Shown one piece after another: positions 10,250-25,200 of a stretch of 64,000 nucleotides of DNA. This DNA is from Pipra filicauda (taxonomy: Eukaryota; Chordata; Aves; Passeriformes; Pipridae), in contig NW_024104665.1 of the NCBI RefSeq assembly GCF_003945595.2, positions 3,067,651 to 3,131,650 of the forward strand, written 5' to 3'. The notes beneath the pieces were generated by a model that saw only the letters and a list, made by a program, of their open reading frames with translations, was not told the origin of the DNA and did not search any database. Position numbers and translations under genes: made by a program. Positions within the stretch are counted from its first letter, which is position 1. Every line of letters starts with the position of its first letter.

Positions 10250-13200
10250 GTATGTAACTTTTCTCCTAGCAGCTGTTCTAAAATTATCTCCTGGTTAGAT
10301 GGGTACAGATGTTAACAGCAGTTCCTGGCCTACTGTTCCACTTCTCCATCTTCCTTTCCTCAAAGTTCTGTACCAGTTTGACTATATATCCTTGCTGAAG
10401 AATATACAACCTCATCCTTAATGCTTGGAGAGGTGATAGCATTTGCAAAAATAAAGGTTTACGTATGGTTCCAGCTCTAAACTTTGATTCTAAATACAGT
10501 ATTTATAAAAGTAATCAAGGCTGAGGAAAGTATTTTGTGGAGTTTTTTGTTCTTTAAAGTTGGGTTGTGTTTGCATCTTTTACCTAAAACCAGTGTTGGC
10601 ACCATCCCCTCCTCAAGGTAGGGTTTGTCTGTCATCTGAAGTGGTGTCCTTAGTTCGTTGTAACTGAGTTGGAGAAGCACTATTTTGCATTCAAGCTTGC
10701 TTGAACTCCTCAAATTTAGAGTTTTTTTGGAGCAAGTCCAGGTTGGTCTACACATGTTAAACAGGTATACTGTTTCCAGCATTTCCTGAAGAGTGCAGCT
10801 CCTACTAGTGCAAATAGAGTTCCTTTGTTGGGCCACAGACCAAACATGCAATTTTGAGGAAAATACTAAAATTCAGAATGGTAACTATAAAGGGTAAGTA
10901 GGTGGTTTGGGTTTTTTTTCAGAAATATGATTGGTTTCCAGCGTATACCATACCTGTATGATTGGTTTAAATGCTGTGGCTTGTCTGACCAAGTACTCAA
11001 CCAACCTTGTTAAAGTATGGTCACTCTAAAGGATGGTCACTCCAGTAAAACTGAGCAGTGACTGCATGTTTATTTTCCAAAGTTCTATCCTAGATCTCTG
11101 CAGTTTGTAAGGATATTAGAATGTTGTCTTCTGTCTTCAGGATGTGAATTGTACCACATAATACTGATAGGTGTCCCCATATGCTTCGTAGAAAGGGGAA
11201 TGCAGACTAACTCCTGAGTATTTCTGAAGGAATTAATGTCACATTCCTACTTAATTGCCTCAGGAGAAGGATTTGTTGTCACAGATGGTAGGAACTGTCT
11301 GGTAGATTGGGTTTACACAGAAACAATATGCAGTGACACAGAAAAAAAAGTTAAGCTATAAACTAGTATATAAGTATAAACTAGTTATTTATAGGTCTGC
11401 TTGATCTCCTTGTAAGAGAATTAGAACTGTGTTTTTAAATTTGGCTGTGAATTATAATATTGAAAATGAAATATGATCAGGAAAGTGGTATCAGAGTTTA
11501 CTAGTGAAGAACTGGCATTAAAATTAGTACCTAAAAGAGCCATTGACAGATGTTTCTGAGCACATCATAGTCTGTAGGGTCACCTCAGCTGTACTAAACG
11601 AATTCATATTTTGTACTTGGTTCAAGGTGCTGTGACAGGTGCATTCTGATAAACGGACTTGTGATGAATGTAATGGCTTACATGAATGCCCTCCAACTGA
11701 AACAAACCAGTAGCTTGAGCTAAGTTGTTCTAATAGTCTAGAAGAGTGTTCTGCATTTCATTTTGCAACAGGAGCTGTTTTTCTATTAGGATTAGGGTAA
11801 CATTCCACAGCTGTCTAATTTCTGACCTGCTTTACTGATAGAATTTTTAAATGGTTAACATGTAAATAAGTCCATTAATTACTTTTAACTTTAAGACTAA
11901 GAATATACAATCAATATCAGTAAAATGGATTTTAGTGAGCAGCGTCATTGGGACACTTAAAGATTCTTATTAATCAAAATACAGTTTTTTTGCAGGGTTT
12001 CTTTTCTTCCCATGTTTATATGTAGTGCTATATTTGGAACAAGTAAAAATGTGATTAGAGTAGAAAAATGAAAAATAAGATTAAAGGTACTAACTTCCCT
12101 TTTTTTTTTTTTGTCATGTAGGGGAGTCGTGATAACATGAGTATCGTATTAGTTTGTTTTTCAAATGCTCCTAAGGTCTCAGATGAGGCAGTGAAAAAAG
12201 ATGCCGAGTTGGATAAGTACTTGGAATCACGAGTTGAAGGTAAGAAATCCATTTTGTACACTAGATAGTGAACAAATAACAATTTGATTGTGATAGTGAG
12301 CACAGTAGTGTCATAACTATCTTCAGCATGAAACCAAAAACTCTGAAAGCCATTTTCCTGCCTTATGTTGAGTTAAATTCAGACCTGGTTACAACTCTGA
12401 ATTTTTGTCTGTCAGGAAAAGTGTTTTAGGCCTTGTGCTTAGTTTATCCTGGTATTCTGCAAGCATTTTCTTAATGTGAGTTTCAGGTTTTTTACTGCTG
12501 TCTTTACAGGTCAAAACGCAACTACCAAACTTGCAAAGTGTTATATCAGCTCAGTAAACGGTGATCTTGCTAATGTCCTTGTTATAAAATATTAAAGGAG
12601 TACTTGTACTATTTCTTCCCTTTCCTGTGAAAGTTTTTGACAAAATGAAAAGTCTGTACTGGGTTTTTGTGTCAATGTCCCAGTAATCTAGATAGTTGAT
12701 GTAGCAAACCTAAATTTAGATATATATGTAAGAAGGCCTTCAGATACAAGTTAATCTCCAAGCTCACAGCTGTTGTGTGTGGTGTCTTTTCCTCTTGTTT
12801 AAATGGGATGTAAATTGAAATGGTTTCCTTATTTGTAATTTCTGTTGAGATTAGAGAGCACTAATGGTCACTTCGAATGCTAACTCTAGGCATGTTTCTT
12901 GGAACTTGGCTTACATCCCAGGCTTCCTAGATGACACTAGTTAAGATAAATACTTGTTACCTTCTGTGTCAGAGTAGAGTACAGGAGCTGTTAATGGGCT
13001 CTGGGAGAGAGCCAGGAGCAGTTACCTTCTCTGACAGCAGTCAGGTGTGCACAGTGGTTACAGGTTACTATTCCCAGCTTTTTGGTGGCTCCTCTCTGTT
13101 GGCAAATAGGTGAAAAATAAATGGAATTGCAGTATGTTTTATTGCTTTCATAAGTGAATGTTAAGATTAATGGAAAGCTGTCAAATAACTTGTGATCAGT

Positions 13201-16200
13201 GAGTGGATTAACTGAAAATTTTAGCTCTATTGTCCTATTTAACTAAATACTACATGCTCCAAAAAAAACCCCGCAACAGTGGAGAGTGTGTAGTCTAAAC
13301 TGATATGTAGTCATTCCAAATATAACTCAAAATGATTGTTTAGCTTAAGTGCTTCAGAGAAATTAATTGCTTCAAAGCTTGAACTTCTGTTGCTTCAGCT
13401 CTTCTTGATTTTTTTTTTAATTTTTTTTCTCCTGCATGAGTTCTGTGTCATTCAGTGTTCCACTAATTGGACAGAGTGCAAGACCATTAAATGTCAAGTA
13501 TTTAGCAAGGAATGATAGTTAGCATATTTGAGGAAATTCTGTCAACAACCGGAGAAAGTAAAGGAAGCAGACTTCAGAAGAACTTGAAATATTTATCTGA
13601 TTATTAACAAATTCTATTATTAATAAGTTCTATGAAATTGTAATTTTGATACAGTCTTCTTATTTAAAAAGAAAAAGGTTGTTGGACTGAAGTTTTTACC
13701 TTACACTTGTGCCTTGAGTATTAGTAGTTCAGAAATTATAGAGAGAAGCTTTAGCAAAATGTTTCAAACCACTAAGCAGCATGAGGAAAATTGTTTAGAA
13801 ATATGTTGGATTTTTTTAATTTAAAAACCAAAATAAAAAGTGGGAGAAGAGTATCATTTTAAGTGTTGGAGTAGTAAATAAAAGTTTTGGAAGGTGGGAA
13901 CTTGTTTTGATCAGGAGAGGACTTCTGCCTTACTCAGTTTTGCATTCATCTTTAGACTAATTATGGTCTAGAAAACAGTGCATGAAAGAGCTGTGCCTCA
14001 AGGGTTTAAACTAACTTAATTCTAAAAATGTAAAGCTTGGTAGATACGTTATGATGTTGATAATATGGATTTGTTTAAAATGCCTTTCTAGACGATGACT
14101 ATTCCTTTCAAAAAGGAAATAATGCCCTTTGAACACAGTGAGTTAACAAGAAAGACATTTTTCTTTAATCTGTTAAAAAGTTAACAGCCCCCACCTTATA
14201 TCCACTTGGTTGATTGCCAATAACAATTTTATTTATGCCTGTAGTAAAAATATTCTGAAAAAAATAAACTTGTCTTAGAACTACTAAACTGCAAAGATAG
14301 ATGTCAAAAATAGAAGCTATGAGTTCTCTTGAATACTCTTGTCTTTCAGTAAGTGACTAATATAAATCAGGGCAATATTAGAACTTAATATAAAATCCTT
14401 TGAGACTTACTGAAGCAATTTTAGTTTGATCACTGGTGTTTGTTCTTAATGAATGTACACTATTCAGCATGGACTATTGTTTCTGTTCTTTTGTGGACCT
14501 TAAATTTTAAGTTGACTGGACTAACCCATCAAACCTTTTAGGCAACTGGTTTTTTTTCACTACTGTACTTGGGCATTTTAAGGTCTGGCTCGGAGAAGAA
14601 AGCTGTGTTTGAGACATACTTTTGTTTGGTTTAAAGAAGTGGAAAAAAATATCTGTTCAAAAGCAATTTAATACTTGCACATGTAGCATTTTTACTTTGT
14701 ATTTGTCCATTCCTAAGTAGCATACTGAGATTCTGTATATTTGTATAATGAGTTGAGTTAGTAGTTCCATGAGATCTTTCTGGAATTATTAAAAGATAAT
14801 TATTGTTTCAATACTAGAAGAGATCTTTTACTGTAACAGATTTATTAAAAAGCATATTCAGCAAGTCAGAGTTTACTAGTGGCAGAACTATATACCAATG
14901 CTCTTTTAATAGTTTGGGTCTTGAGGTTGACAGGAGGTGGATAACTACATTCCAAAGCTGCCAGTTCTAGAGTATACTGAAATACTTAATGAGGTTGTAG
15001 TCAGTAGCTTGTGCTTGAGTCATTTATGACTGTGAGCACAGCCCTGCTTCTGGTTTGAGTCATTTAATTGGTCAAACTCCAAAGTAGAATCATAGAGCCA
15101 TAGAATAGTTTGGGTTGGAAGGGACCTTAAAGATCATGTAGTTCCAACCTCTCCGCCATGGGTAGGGCACCTTCCACTAGTAATACAGGTGTGTTGAACA
15201 GTAGTGAAGTTATGCTGGGTCAGTCTTTTCTTACTGCCACTTGCAAATACTACTTTCTCTGTTTTCCTCTGTTTTTCAGAGATCCAAAGTTTGGTCACAT
15301 AAAGAGAAAACTAGGTACAAAAGTCAGTTCAGTTCTCTGTTATATTTCAGTTTATTTGAAAGAGTATATCAGAGTTGCAGTTAATAACAAACAAACAGAA
15401 CCCCACAAAACCCAATAAGCACTAACCCCACAAATCATAAATAGGGACATGTGATCAATGTAGGCTTAAACAGTCTTATTACTAAATACTCAGTTAATAG
15501 AGTGAGTTGGATGATGCATTTTACATGTGTGGAATATATACTGTATATAAAACTGATTTGTCATAATAGCTGGGTGTGATAGGAGGTGCTGGAACATAGA
15601 GAACTTGTAATGCTGTCTGGTTGGAGACTTGCGTTATATAAAATGGAAATACAATGTTAGCTGAATTTTCAAAATGCCCATCTGTGAGTTAAGTGTTTAA
15701 GGCTTTCAGTGAGAAGTATTTTAGGACTAAATTACTGGACTTTCATGGATTTACATATATGATAATATCAGGAAATTATTCTTTGAGTGTTGGAATTATA
15801 TTAGCAATGCAAAGTTAATTGCAGGATTATTCTTAACATCATAGAGATGAAGGTGAAAACCTTGCAAATGCCCATAAATCTGTTTCTGAAAACATGTGGT
15901 TTCTTTCTCTAGTGGCCTTTGTCAAGCAAATCCACAGTGCTGATGTGTAATGAAATAAAGGTTATGCTTGGTCATTTGCTTTGTTCTCGATTTTCTATTA
16001 GGAAGCTTTTCGCTTTTTTTCTTTTTTTTTTTAAGAGAGGGGACAGATTCTGGATGAAATTATTCACTGTAATATCAGGAAAACAAAAAGGTGATGGTCA
16101 GTTCAACCAGAATTTTTGATTTGGCACCTTCTAGAAATGGAGAGAAGATGCTCATGGTCCAGTTCAGCACTCCCTGAGAAGTTGTTATACAATATAAAGT

Positions 16201-19200
16201 AGAAATTTCCAGTACCAAGAAACAGCAGTCCTTAGCTGTGATTGCTTTCCTTCCTTTTTAAGAAGATATAAAAACTTATGCTTCCATTAATATTTAGTAA
16301 TTGCCTACTTCTGTAGCCTTTCTTCTTATTAATTCTTGCTATTTGTCTACTTTTCCTCCGTACAGAACTAGATGTTCTCTTGATGTAAAAAGTGGTGTAT
16401 AAAAAGTAGTGTATGCAAAAGGTATATTTCTTGTCAAAGGGGTCTCAGCAAAGTTATGTTATAGCAGTACAATTACTTCTAACTAGGTAGAACTGTACAA
16501 AAGGATGCAGTTTATAGGAGGAGTTGTAACTAACTTGTGTGAATGTGACTGGAAGAAGTGATCAAAATCCTAAGATTCAGGCATAGTTATTCAGCTGTCA
16601 TTTCCTTTGCTAGCCATGATTCATCCTTTATGGATGGATGATAATATACATCAAGTTTCACAAAACAGTACTTAATCACTTTTAGTAGTAGTGTACCTGT
16701 CTTATTAATTGCCAAGATTGTATGGTGCTGGCTTAAAATTGGGACTGAGAAGCACAGTGCCTTATTTGTTACAGGGTATTATAACCATTCTACAAGTGAT
16801 TGCTACTGGGGGCTTTCCTACAGGTTTCCCTGATACAGAGTGAGTACCTTGCCAAGCACTTTGTTGATTTTAGTAGTCCTAAGAGAAGCCTGTATATAAC
16901 TTGCTTTCTAGATAAGTGATAGACATAAGAGAGGTTTAAATACCAGGAAACTTGGGATGAAGGCTATAAAGTAGGTAGGTGATGTGCTTTTCTACTAACT
17001 TAAGAAACTCAAATTGTAGCTGCTTCTGGCTTAAGTTGCAGGCTCCAGATCAGTTACCCAGAATATAATCAACTGTAAGAAATTTAAGGGATTTGTTTAT
17101 CTTTGTATAGTAGCCAAGATACAGACTGACTAAATTATTTTTAGGATGATGTTTGAGAGGATTCATTCTTAATCCTTTTGGGTTTTGGCTCAAAGAAAGA
17201 GTTTTTATCTAGAACAGTGTCTACGGGAAATGGCACTCTGTTCCTTAACTTAGCTGATTTTCAGAAAAAAAAATTCTTAAAAATACACGATTCATGCATA
17301 CAACTACAATTTGTAGATAACTTGGTGAACCTTTTTTGATGAGAAAGAACGTGGGAAGATTTGCTTTGGCTTAGGCAGTTCTTTTCCAAGGTAGAAGGAC
17401 TTACTAGCGCTGGACTTGACTTGTGTCATACTTCTGCTTTGAAAATGAATACCATATTTTTAATAATTCCTCATCCCTTCTGTGTTCTGTTTTGGCCACT
17501 TAAGTGATAATATTTTATATCCCTTATATATCCCCTTGCTTGCATGATGGGCATAGTGTTTATGCACTGGAGATTCAGGCCTTTGAGAATACAAGGTGTT
17601 ACTCACACCAAAGCATGACAGAATCCCTTGGAAGCATTGTCGTTATGGCACGTTAACTTCTGATTATGTGTTGCACTGCAATGGGTAGGTAACTGAAACA
17701 GACTCCCAGCTGCTGTCTTTTCCAAAGAGAACAGGCTATCTATCTTCAGGGTATTTTATTCAGTTCACAGTCTGCTTCTGAGCTTCTCTGAGAGAGGAAG
17801 GCTTGCAGCATACCGGAAAGACAGACTAGGGATTTGAATTGCTCTGTTACACCATGCAAAGACTGTTAACCTAAAATGTGAAGAATGTTTTCCTGTTTAC
17901 ATGTAGCTTTTTCATAATGTCTCTATTAAAAAGTGGTAATATCTTACGTTTCAATGTCTTAACCGATGGGTGGTATTAATTCAGGACCTCTTCTGTTTTT
18001 AAACTAGAAATTATGGAAAAATCGGGTGAAGAAGGAATGCCTGATCTTGCTCATGTTATTCGTATTTTAACTGCGGAGAATATCCCTAATTTACCACCAG
18101 GAGGTGGTTTAGCTGGCAAGTGAGTACAGTACTAGAAGTTCTTGAACTGTTAAATTCACTGAAACTCTTTTGTTTAAATATTTGAAAGCTTTCTTATTCT
18201 AATAGCTATACTCAAATCAAGTTTTTTTATATTTGAAGCTAGTTTACCTTTTGCAGTATATAAACATTTGTATCACTATTCCCATTCCAGAATGATAAGA
18301 GGAAACACATTGTTCATATTCTGGTACATAACCTCCTAGTTAACTATTTCCATATGTCCATTTTAAAAAATAAAAATAAATGTATTCTTGGCTTTTTACT
18401 TCTTTGCATTTGTTAAGATCTGTCAATAACTTAATGGGAAAATCAAAATACCAGATGAGTTTTCCTGATGTCATGTTCTCCCAGCCATCTAGTGTCCATT
18501 ATAAGTTTGGGACAGTACTTACTTACTCAACAAATATGCTCATAAGAAAATTGTTTTTATTTGTTTAGTCTGAAACTGAATGTTATATAACCAAGAATAT
18601 TGAACTAGGATATGCATTTTACAAGTTAATTGAAATAAATATTCAGAAATTACATTGGTTTTCTGGAGAGGCTAATGGTGGTGTTCTAGAAATTTATAAT
18701 GTAAGGATTTTAATGAAAATAATTTAGAATTGCATATACAATTGTTAATGTAGAATTCCCCAGAGAGTAGGACTCATTATTGTTCCCTGGTGTAGATCAT
18801 GTTGTTTCTGGAATATTTGTATTTTACAAAACATGAAGTCCTATCTTTTGAGCATTTGTGTATACATCTATTTTCATTGCATGCACTTACTAATAAGCAC
18901 TGTTTGCCATGACTATATCTTTCTGGCCTTGAAAGTATCTATATGTTGTGGGCCTCTTTCTCCACCTGTGTGCATTCCAGGCATTCAGAGATGTGTGTGC
19001 CTCTCCTTATTGGTGCCTCCCAACTACTGTGTTTTGTTGTTTTGCTCATTAATAACTGCATCATGTACTGCTTCATTGTTCCAGAACCTTTGCATATAAA
19101 GTCTATTTTAATTTGTTATCATCCAGATTACATTTTTTCATGGGCTTGATTGAGAATTTGCCTTTTGATGCCTTTCTCTCCATTTTATATTTAAAGTCCC

Positions 19201-22200
19201 CTGCCTTCAGGGAGTGTATTTGCAGTTTCTTGCAAGAGAATATCATACAGTATTAAGTAACTTGATCTTGGCCTCCAAACTTAGGACAAAGACAGCCAGT
19301 GACATATTTAAGTTGACTTTACTTGCAAGATTGAGCTCCTAAATGGAAGTCTTGGAAAAAAACCACTATTGCACAACGCAAACTTACATACTGTGTAACT
19401 TGAAATTTTTGTCCTAACGAGAGAATGTTTTTTTGTCTTGAGGTTTTTATCCTATGATGTTACCAGGTCATGAAGAACTCACACTTTGTCCTTCCATTTG
19501 AACTCTAAGACTTGGCTCAAACAGGTTGCAGAAAGAGCTTGTCTGTGGCTGACATCTGTGGTTTTAGCGCCAGTTATAGTTGCTCCCGATGTATGTCAGA
19601 GCTGAAGAAATGCAGTGCAATGTTACTGTAACCAGGAATATGTTTGCAAACCTTAGGAACCTCTAAAGTAGCCCCACTTCTGTTGGTGTTATATGCTTCT
19701 TGAAAGCTTCTCACTTGTATAGAAACCCCTACTGGCTCATTCTTTGAGACGAGGTCTGCAAGTATCAGCTCTGCTGTGGTCACCCGATGGTGCTGTTTTA
19801 TCCTTTAAAATCTTACTCTCCAAAGACTGGCTTCTGACTTGACTCTGATCTTCTTATAACTTCAAGTGCTGCCTCAAGAATGATCATTTGTTGCTGAAGT
19901 AAACAAAAGTCCCGAGCAACCCTGGCACCTGGGTGTTAGTACCACTCAACATCTTGCCTCCTGAGTTTTACCATCAAAGGAAAGCATGGAGAAATACACT
20001 GTTCAAGGAAAGAAAAGTGATTTAAAAAGACTGAATAAGTCCCAAGGAGCTGAGTTTCAAGTCTGATTTAAACCCTCTGGCTATCTGCTGCTTCTGTGGC
20101 AGCCTTGCTTGGACTGTCTGGGTGTTACATTGGTGTGAGGTGCTAAATATCTGTAGGACAGATATTTGGTCAGAATTGTGCCATTCCTCCACCACTAAAT
20201 GTGGAACTAAGTGGAGAGAACCATTTCCTGTATCACCTGTGAAAAGATTCAGTTTCTTTTCTCTAGGAAGATCTTCCATCAAGGCTGATGGATCCCATAC
20301 TAGCTCAGCCAAGCAACCTATCTAGATTTCTTAAATATGTTAAATATGTTCAGAAGAAGCCTCATCAAATTTGTAGCATCCTCATTATTCTAGGCTAGAA
20401 AGTTCTGTCTCATCAAGAGCCATGACTATGTAGTTGAGACATTTGCTGCTGTCTTCATCTGATACCCTTGTGCTCTTTGTTTGGAGGGTTCAACAGTTGG
20501 TGCTTACTTGCATTCTGTACGGCAGTTTTTCTAGATCTTGACCACTTCCAGACTTAGGAGTCTTAGTTCATGTAGCTGTTCTTTTTTGTTGAAACTGTCA
20601 ATAACTTTGATCTTATTTATTATAGTTGTTTGAATGTATCCCAAATTTAACTTTGATTTGAAGATGTAGATACATAACCTTTTTCTCAGAAGTCTGTTTA
20701 TACCTCGGGTTTTATTTTCTGTGAAGCTTTTTGTGCTTATTTTGCCTGCCTGTGAAGGTCTGGCCATAAATTAGCCAGAATTAGTCTAGTTAGTGGCTTT
20801 TGGGTTCTAATTTCTACAGTGTGAATAGACACTAGACAACACATCTCAGAGGCTGTATATTCTGGGCACCACACTTCAAAATATGTAATAAAAATGTGGA
20901 AAAACAGAACTGTCTTCAAGTTCCACATCAGAAATAAGGCATGAAACCCAGCAATCTTGAATAATTTTGTTAAAATTAGCAAAATATAGATTTAAATGTT
21001 ACTCTTGGCAAAATCTGAGTATGCGACTCTAAAGACATAAAGAGATAGACCATGGGGAGGGTAAAACAAGCAAATGTTTTACTTTCCTTAGTCTTTGCAA
21101 ATCCTGACCAATTGCTAGATCCTAAAATATCATATTGAAAGTGAGTAAAGACACTGAGAATGGGCTTCATCTTTTTAAAAGGCAGGTTAAAAGAAAAATA
21201 TCTTCAACACTTTAAAATGTCTGCCATGCTCAAACTTTTCTCACTGTTTTGAAATCCTTTGTTGTGCTTAACTTTTTTAAAACTTCTTTTTTTAGGCGTA
21301 ATATTATTGAAGCTGTGTATAGTAGGCTGAATCCACACAGGGAGAATGAGGGGGTAAGTTCTCATTTTGATTGCTATATGTCTTTGTTAATGTGAACATC
21401 AAAGTAGTGTCATACTTTAAGCAGAAGTGTACATCACTGTCAATAAAGTGTTATAAACACAGGATATGTATGGTAACATACTGGTAATTTTTACCTTGCT
21501 CTGGATGGATTTGATATCGAAGTTCATCCTCAAAAAGACAGAAAAATGACACTCTATTCTGAAGGCTTTTTAAACATCTAATTGACTGCTGTTTTCTCAG
21601 TCAAACCTCTGAGGCAAAAGTGCAGGGTTTTTCTAAATTATAGTTCATTATTGTAAGAAATTATGGTCAGCAAATTCATTACTTAATTAACTATTATGTG
21701 TACTGTCCAGAAATCTAGTACAAGAGGGGGCAAACACACTTCCTGTTGTCTTCTCTATGTGTGGAAGACCTTGGTACACTGAATATAATAGATAATGAGA
21801 CTAATATTGACAATTATTTTTTTTTAGCATTTAACTATCTTTTCATATCCCATATGCACTGATCCAAGGAAAATGTAAAGTGATTTTAGTTTACATCAGT
21901 TCTGATTTCTGAAATGGCTTAGATTTCCTACTGAGTTGAATTTTAAATAGTGTGTTGAAATATGGTTTACTGTACCTTTAAGCCTGATTATTAGGTGGCT
22001 CTTAGTATAAATGAGTAATAACTGGTGTTCCTATCAATTATGTTTAAATTTGTTTAAAAACTGTGGAAAACTGAAGAACCGATAAAAAACATCAATGCTT
22101 GTACACTTTATTTCCTGTACAGTTTATGCAAAGTGATCTGTGAAAGTACCATTCATTTTCCAGTAAATCCTTTGTAATAATTTTTTCTTCTGAGATGGCT

Positions 22201-25200
22201 ACAAGGCCCTCAGTCAGGTAGTCATTACAGTGAATGGTGTTGAGGAGATGTCAACTGCTACTTGAAATAGCTCAGAATTATCAGCTGTGCACCTTGAGAT
22301 TGTAAATACAGTCTCACCACAATTATTATTGTGTCTTTCCCTTTGTCATCTTCTCTTAACTACCTGTATTTGAATTATTCTCTTCAGTTAGAAAGCTCGG
22401 GTGGGTGGAAGGGGCCACTATTCTGTTAGAGTTCAAATGGAGAAGAAATCTCTAGCTTCTTAATTTTACTAGAATTTGTTCCTTTTTGTAGTTTGAAAGT
22501 GACAGAGTATACATTTTTCATTTTGCTTTCAAGAAAGCTTGCAACAGTACCCCAAAACAAGCTAGACAAAATTTTCCTCTTTTCAGCTTCTTTAGTCCTT
22601 CAGGAAACTCTGCACCTCTATTTGCCTGCTACTTTTTTTTTTATATTTAACCAGAACTTTTCTTGCTTTTTGGGGAAAAGTTACTGGTTTAAGTGGTTTA
22701 TTTAAAAAGAACAGCCTAGGTTTTACAAATTGATTGGTATTTTAAGAAAAAAACCTAAAAGTTTGTTTAATGATTAGTTTTTAGAAATGTCATGTGCCAT
22801 GGTTACATTTATGATGCATCCAAGTCCGAATTTACTTTTCAATAGCCATGCAAGCTTGCTGAAAGTCCTAACATGCAGTACAGCAGCCTTTTGTCTATTG
22901 GTTCCTTTCACAAAATGTTTGTGCATCATCCATTTTAATTTAGTAAAATGAGTTAGCTGACCTAAATATGCATTTTACTCATAAAAGAATATACCATTAA
23001 CAGCTTTGACTTTTTTTGCCATTAGGATCCCTGGTAGTTGGATTGGCATTTAATTTGGCTTCTTTAATAGGAGATGTGAACACTACACTCCAATCTGCTT
23101 TGTAAACCTTTCTTATGTTGATATATAAGTGCAAATCTGAACAACGATGTTTTATATAGACTGGATTAAATTTTAGTGTGATCTTGTGATGTCATTTGCC
23201 AGTCAGCACCTTTTCTTCTTTCCATCCCAAGTGATATTGACCCAGAGCAGTTTGAGAGGATGATCTCCTGCTTGGTGAAGGATGCAAGTCCTGTTTGCAC
23301 TTTCCCAACAAGTTATCTTGCCATCCTTGAAGTGGATGAATTTAGTGGGCCTCATTTCTGAGGTGATGGAAGCATGACTTCCTTGCTGGTCTTACTCAGT
23401 TTCAGGTGTATATGTGGTGATCTTGTAGCCTTCTGAACTGAATGCTCTAGTGCCTGGGGAGGGTAAAAGGGAAGGAAGCTGTTTGGTTACTCAGCATCAA
23501 ACTCTTTAGAATGTCTCCATGCGTGATAATGTTGCTACAGGTCTCACAATTCAACAGGAAGCAAAGATAAGAAGGAAACATATAGTACATCTCAATGATG
23601 ACATTGCCAAGTGAGATTGAAATGTAGCTAATAATGCCCCTGTTTAAACCAGGAGGAAGCAAGAGCAGATCTTCCTATGAAAAATTAGGAGCTAGAGACA
23701 AGGATGCTGAGTCTGCAGAGCACAGAGGGGCACTGACTTGCACTTGAGTATCTTCCCCTATGTGTAGTTAACAGTGCACACATGTCAAGTGTGGGTGTTG
23801 TGCAGAATACTGCTGTTACTAACTGGAAGGGCAAGTCTGCCTGTAGCAGCCATCTTCATCTTACGGTTGTAAATAAGGCTAGAACTATTTTTATTACTTG
23901 GCAAGGTAATGTAATTAGTTGCTAAAATATTAATGCACGTGTAACAATTAAAAATCCCAAACAAACACAAAACCAACCCCCTCAAACAATCTAATTAACT
24001 TTTGCAATTGAGAATATGACTTCCTTCTAAAACGTGTACTTTTTAACATTTTACAATTTAAAATAGTTACCTGAGTTCCTATGATGAACTGGATCATAAT
24101 AGCTTTGCAAGTAAATTCTTAGAAAGCGTATAAATTAAAACCAAGCTTTTATCTCTTTCTAGATTGGCTTTGTTTTACTCAGCACTAAATATTTCAGGTA
24201 GTTTTGCACTTAGAAACTTTTTTTTGTCATCCAAGCTAGGGATTGTAGAGTAGCTTCTTTCCGTTCTTCACATGTGCCTTTTATGAGAATCCTTAACATA
24301 GAGCCTAAATAAGGAGATGTTGAATAGAGCAAGATACTGAAAAGTGAAAGGGTCCTTACTACAGCAGTATTCAGAGATCACTGGTGTGTGGCTTTAGAGT
24401 ATAGCAGTCCTAAACTTTTCCTGCTGGGCATCTCAGAGTACAAGTATTTTGTAAATCAAGGGCTGGAGAGAGAGCCCTGCACTGGGGTCACAAAGAACAA
24501 CTTTACCAGTGTTTGAGCAGAGGACCTTCTGCTATAAGTGCTGTGGCTTGTGTCTTTACAAATATGAGTGAAAGCACAGAAATCTGTTATGTATTGGGGA
24601 CTGGTGCTTTCAGTTCTTTAAAGGGGATTTAAAAGGACTTATTCATAGCTAAATAATTGTTAGCACTGTAATGTTACAATACCACTGAGCTGTTCTAATG
24701 TGTAAAAGCACTGCTTTTTCTCTATGGCTACTTCTTTGACCGTTTTTATTTTTTGATGTGCCCCTAAGACTAGGAGAATGCTAACCAATTAGACTACTTT
24801 ACTGTATATATATATATATATCTCGTTAAACACAAGGAGCAATGTTAAAATTACAGTGGCTGTGTTAATAGTTCCAAGTGGTATTTGTTTAAAGCTGCCT
24901 TTGAGCATCTTGTTTGAAATCAATCATGTTTCTCTCTTGTTTTTACTAATAATATACTCTGGCACTTTGCTGAACCAAATCATGTGTCATTAAGAGCTGC
25001 TACACATAATTTAAAAAATGTAAATGGACACAATTGTTACACTTTTCTTACAACATTGTAAATCCAGTCCTTAATACATGCTAGCCCTTTTTATACACAT
25101 ATTTTAATAGAACAGAACTTGTGTAAAAATTGTGAATGCTCATGCTGAATATAGCTAGCACACATTTATTCTTGTTTTTATGGTCAGTAGCACTTAAGTT

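Noticed and set aside
10250..10315. Continuation of the PPM1B open frame past 10249
   Set aside because: The gtatgt donor and the GSRDN-encoding exon at 12122 show this is intron; the 22 extra codons have no homology.
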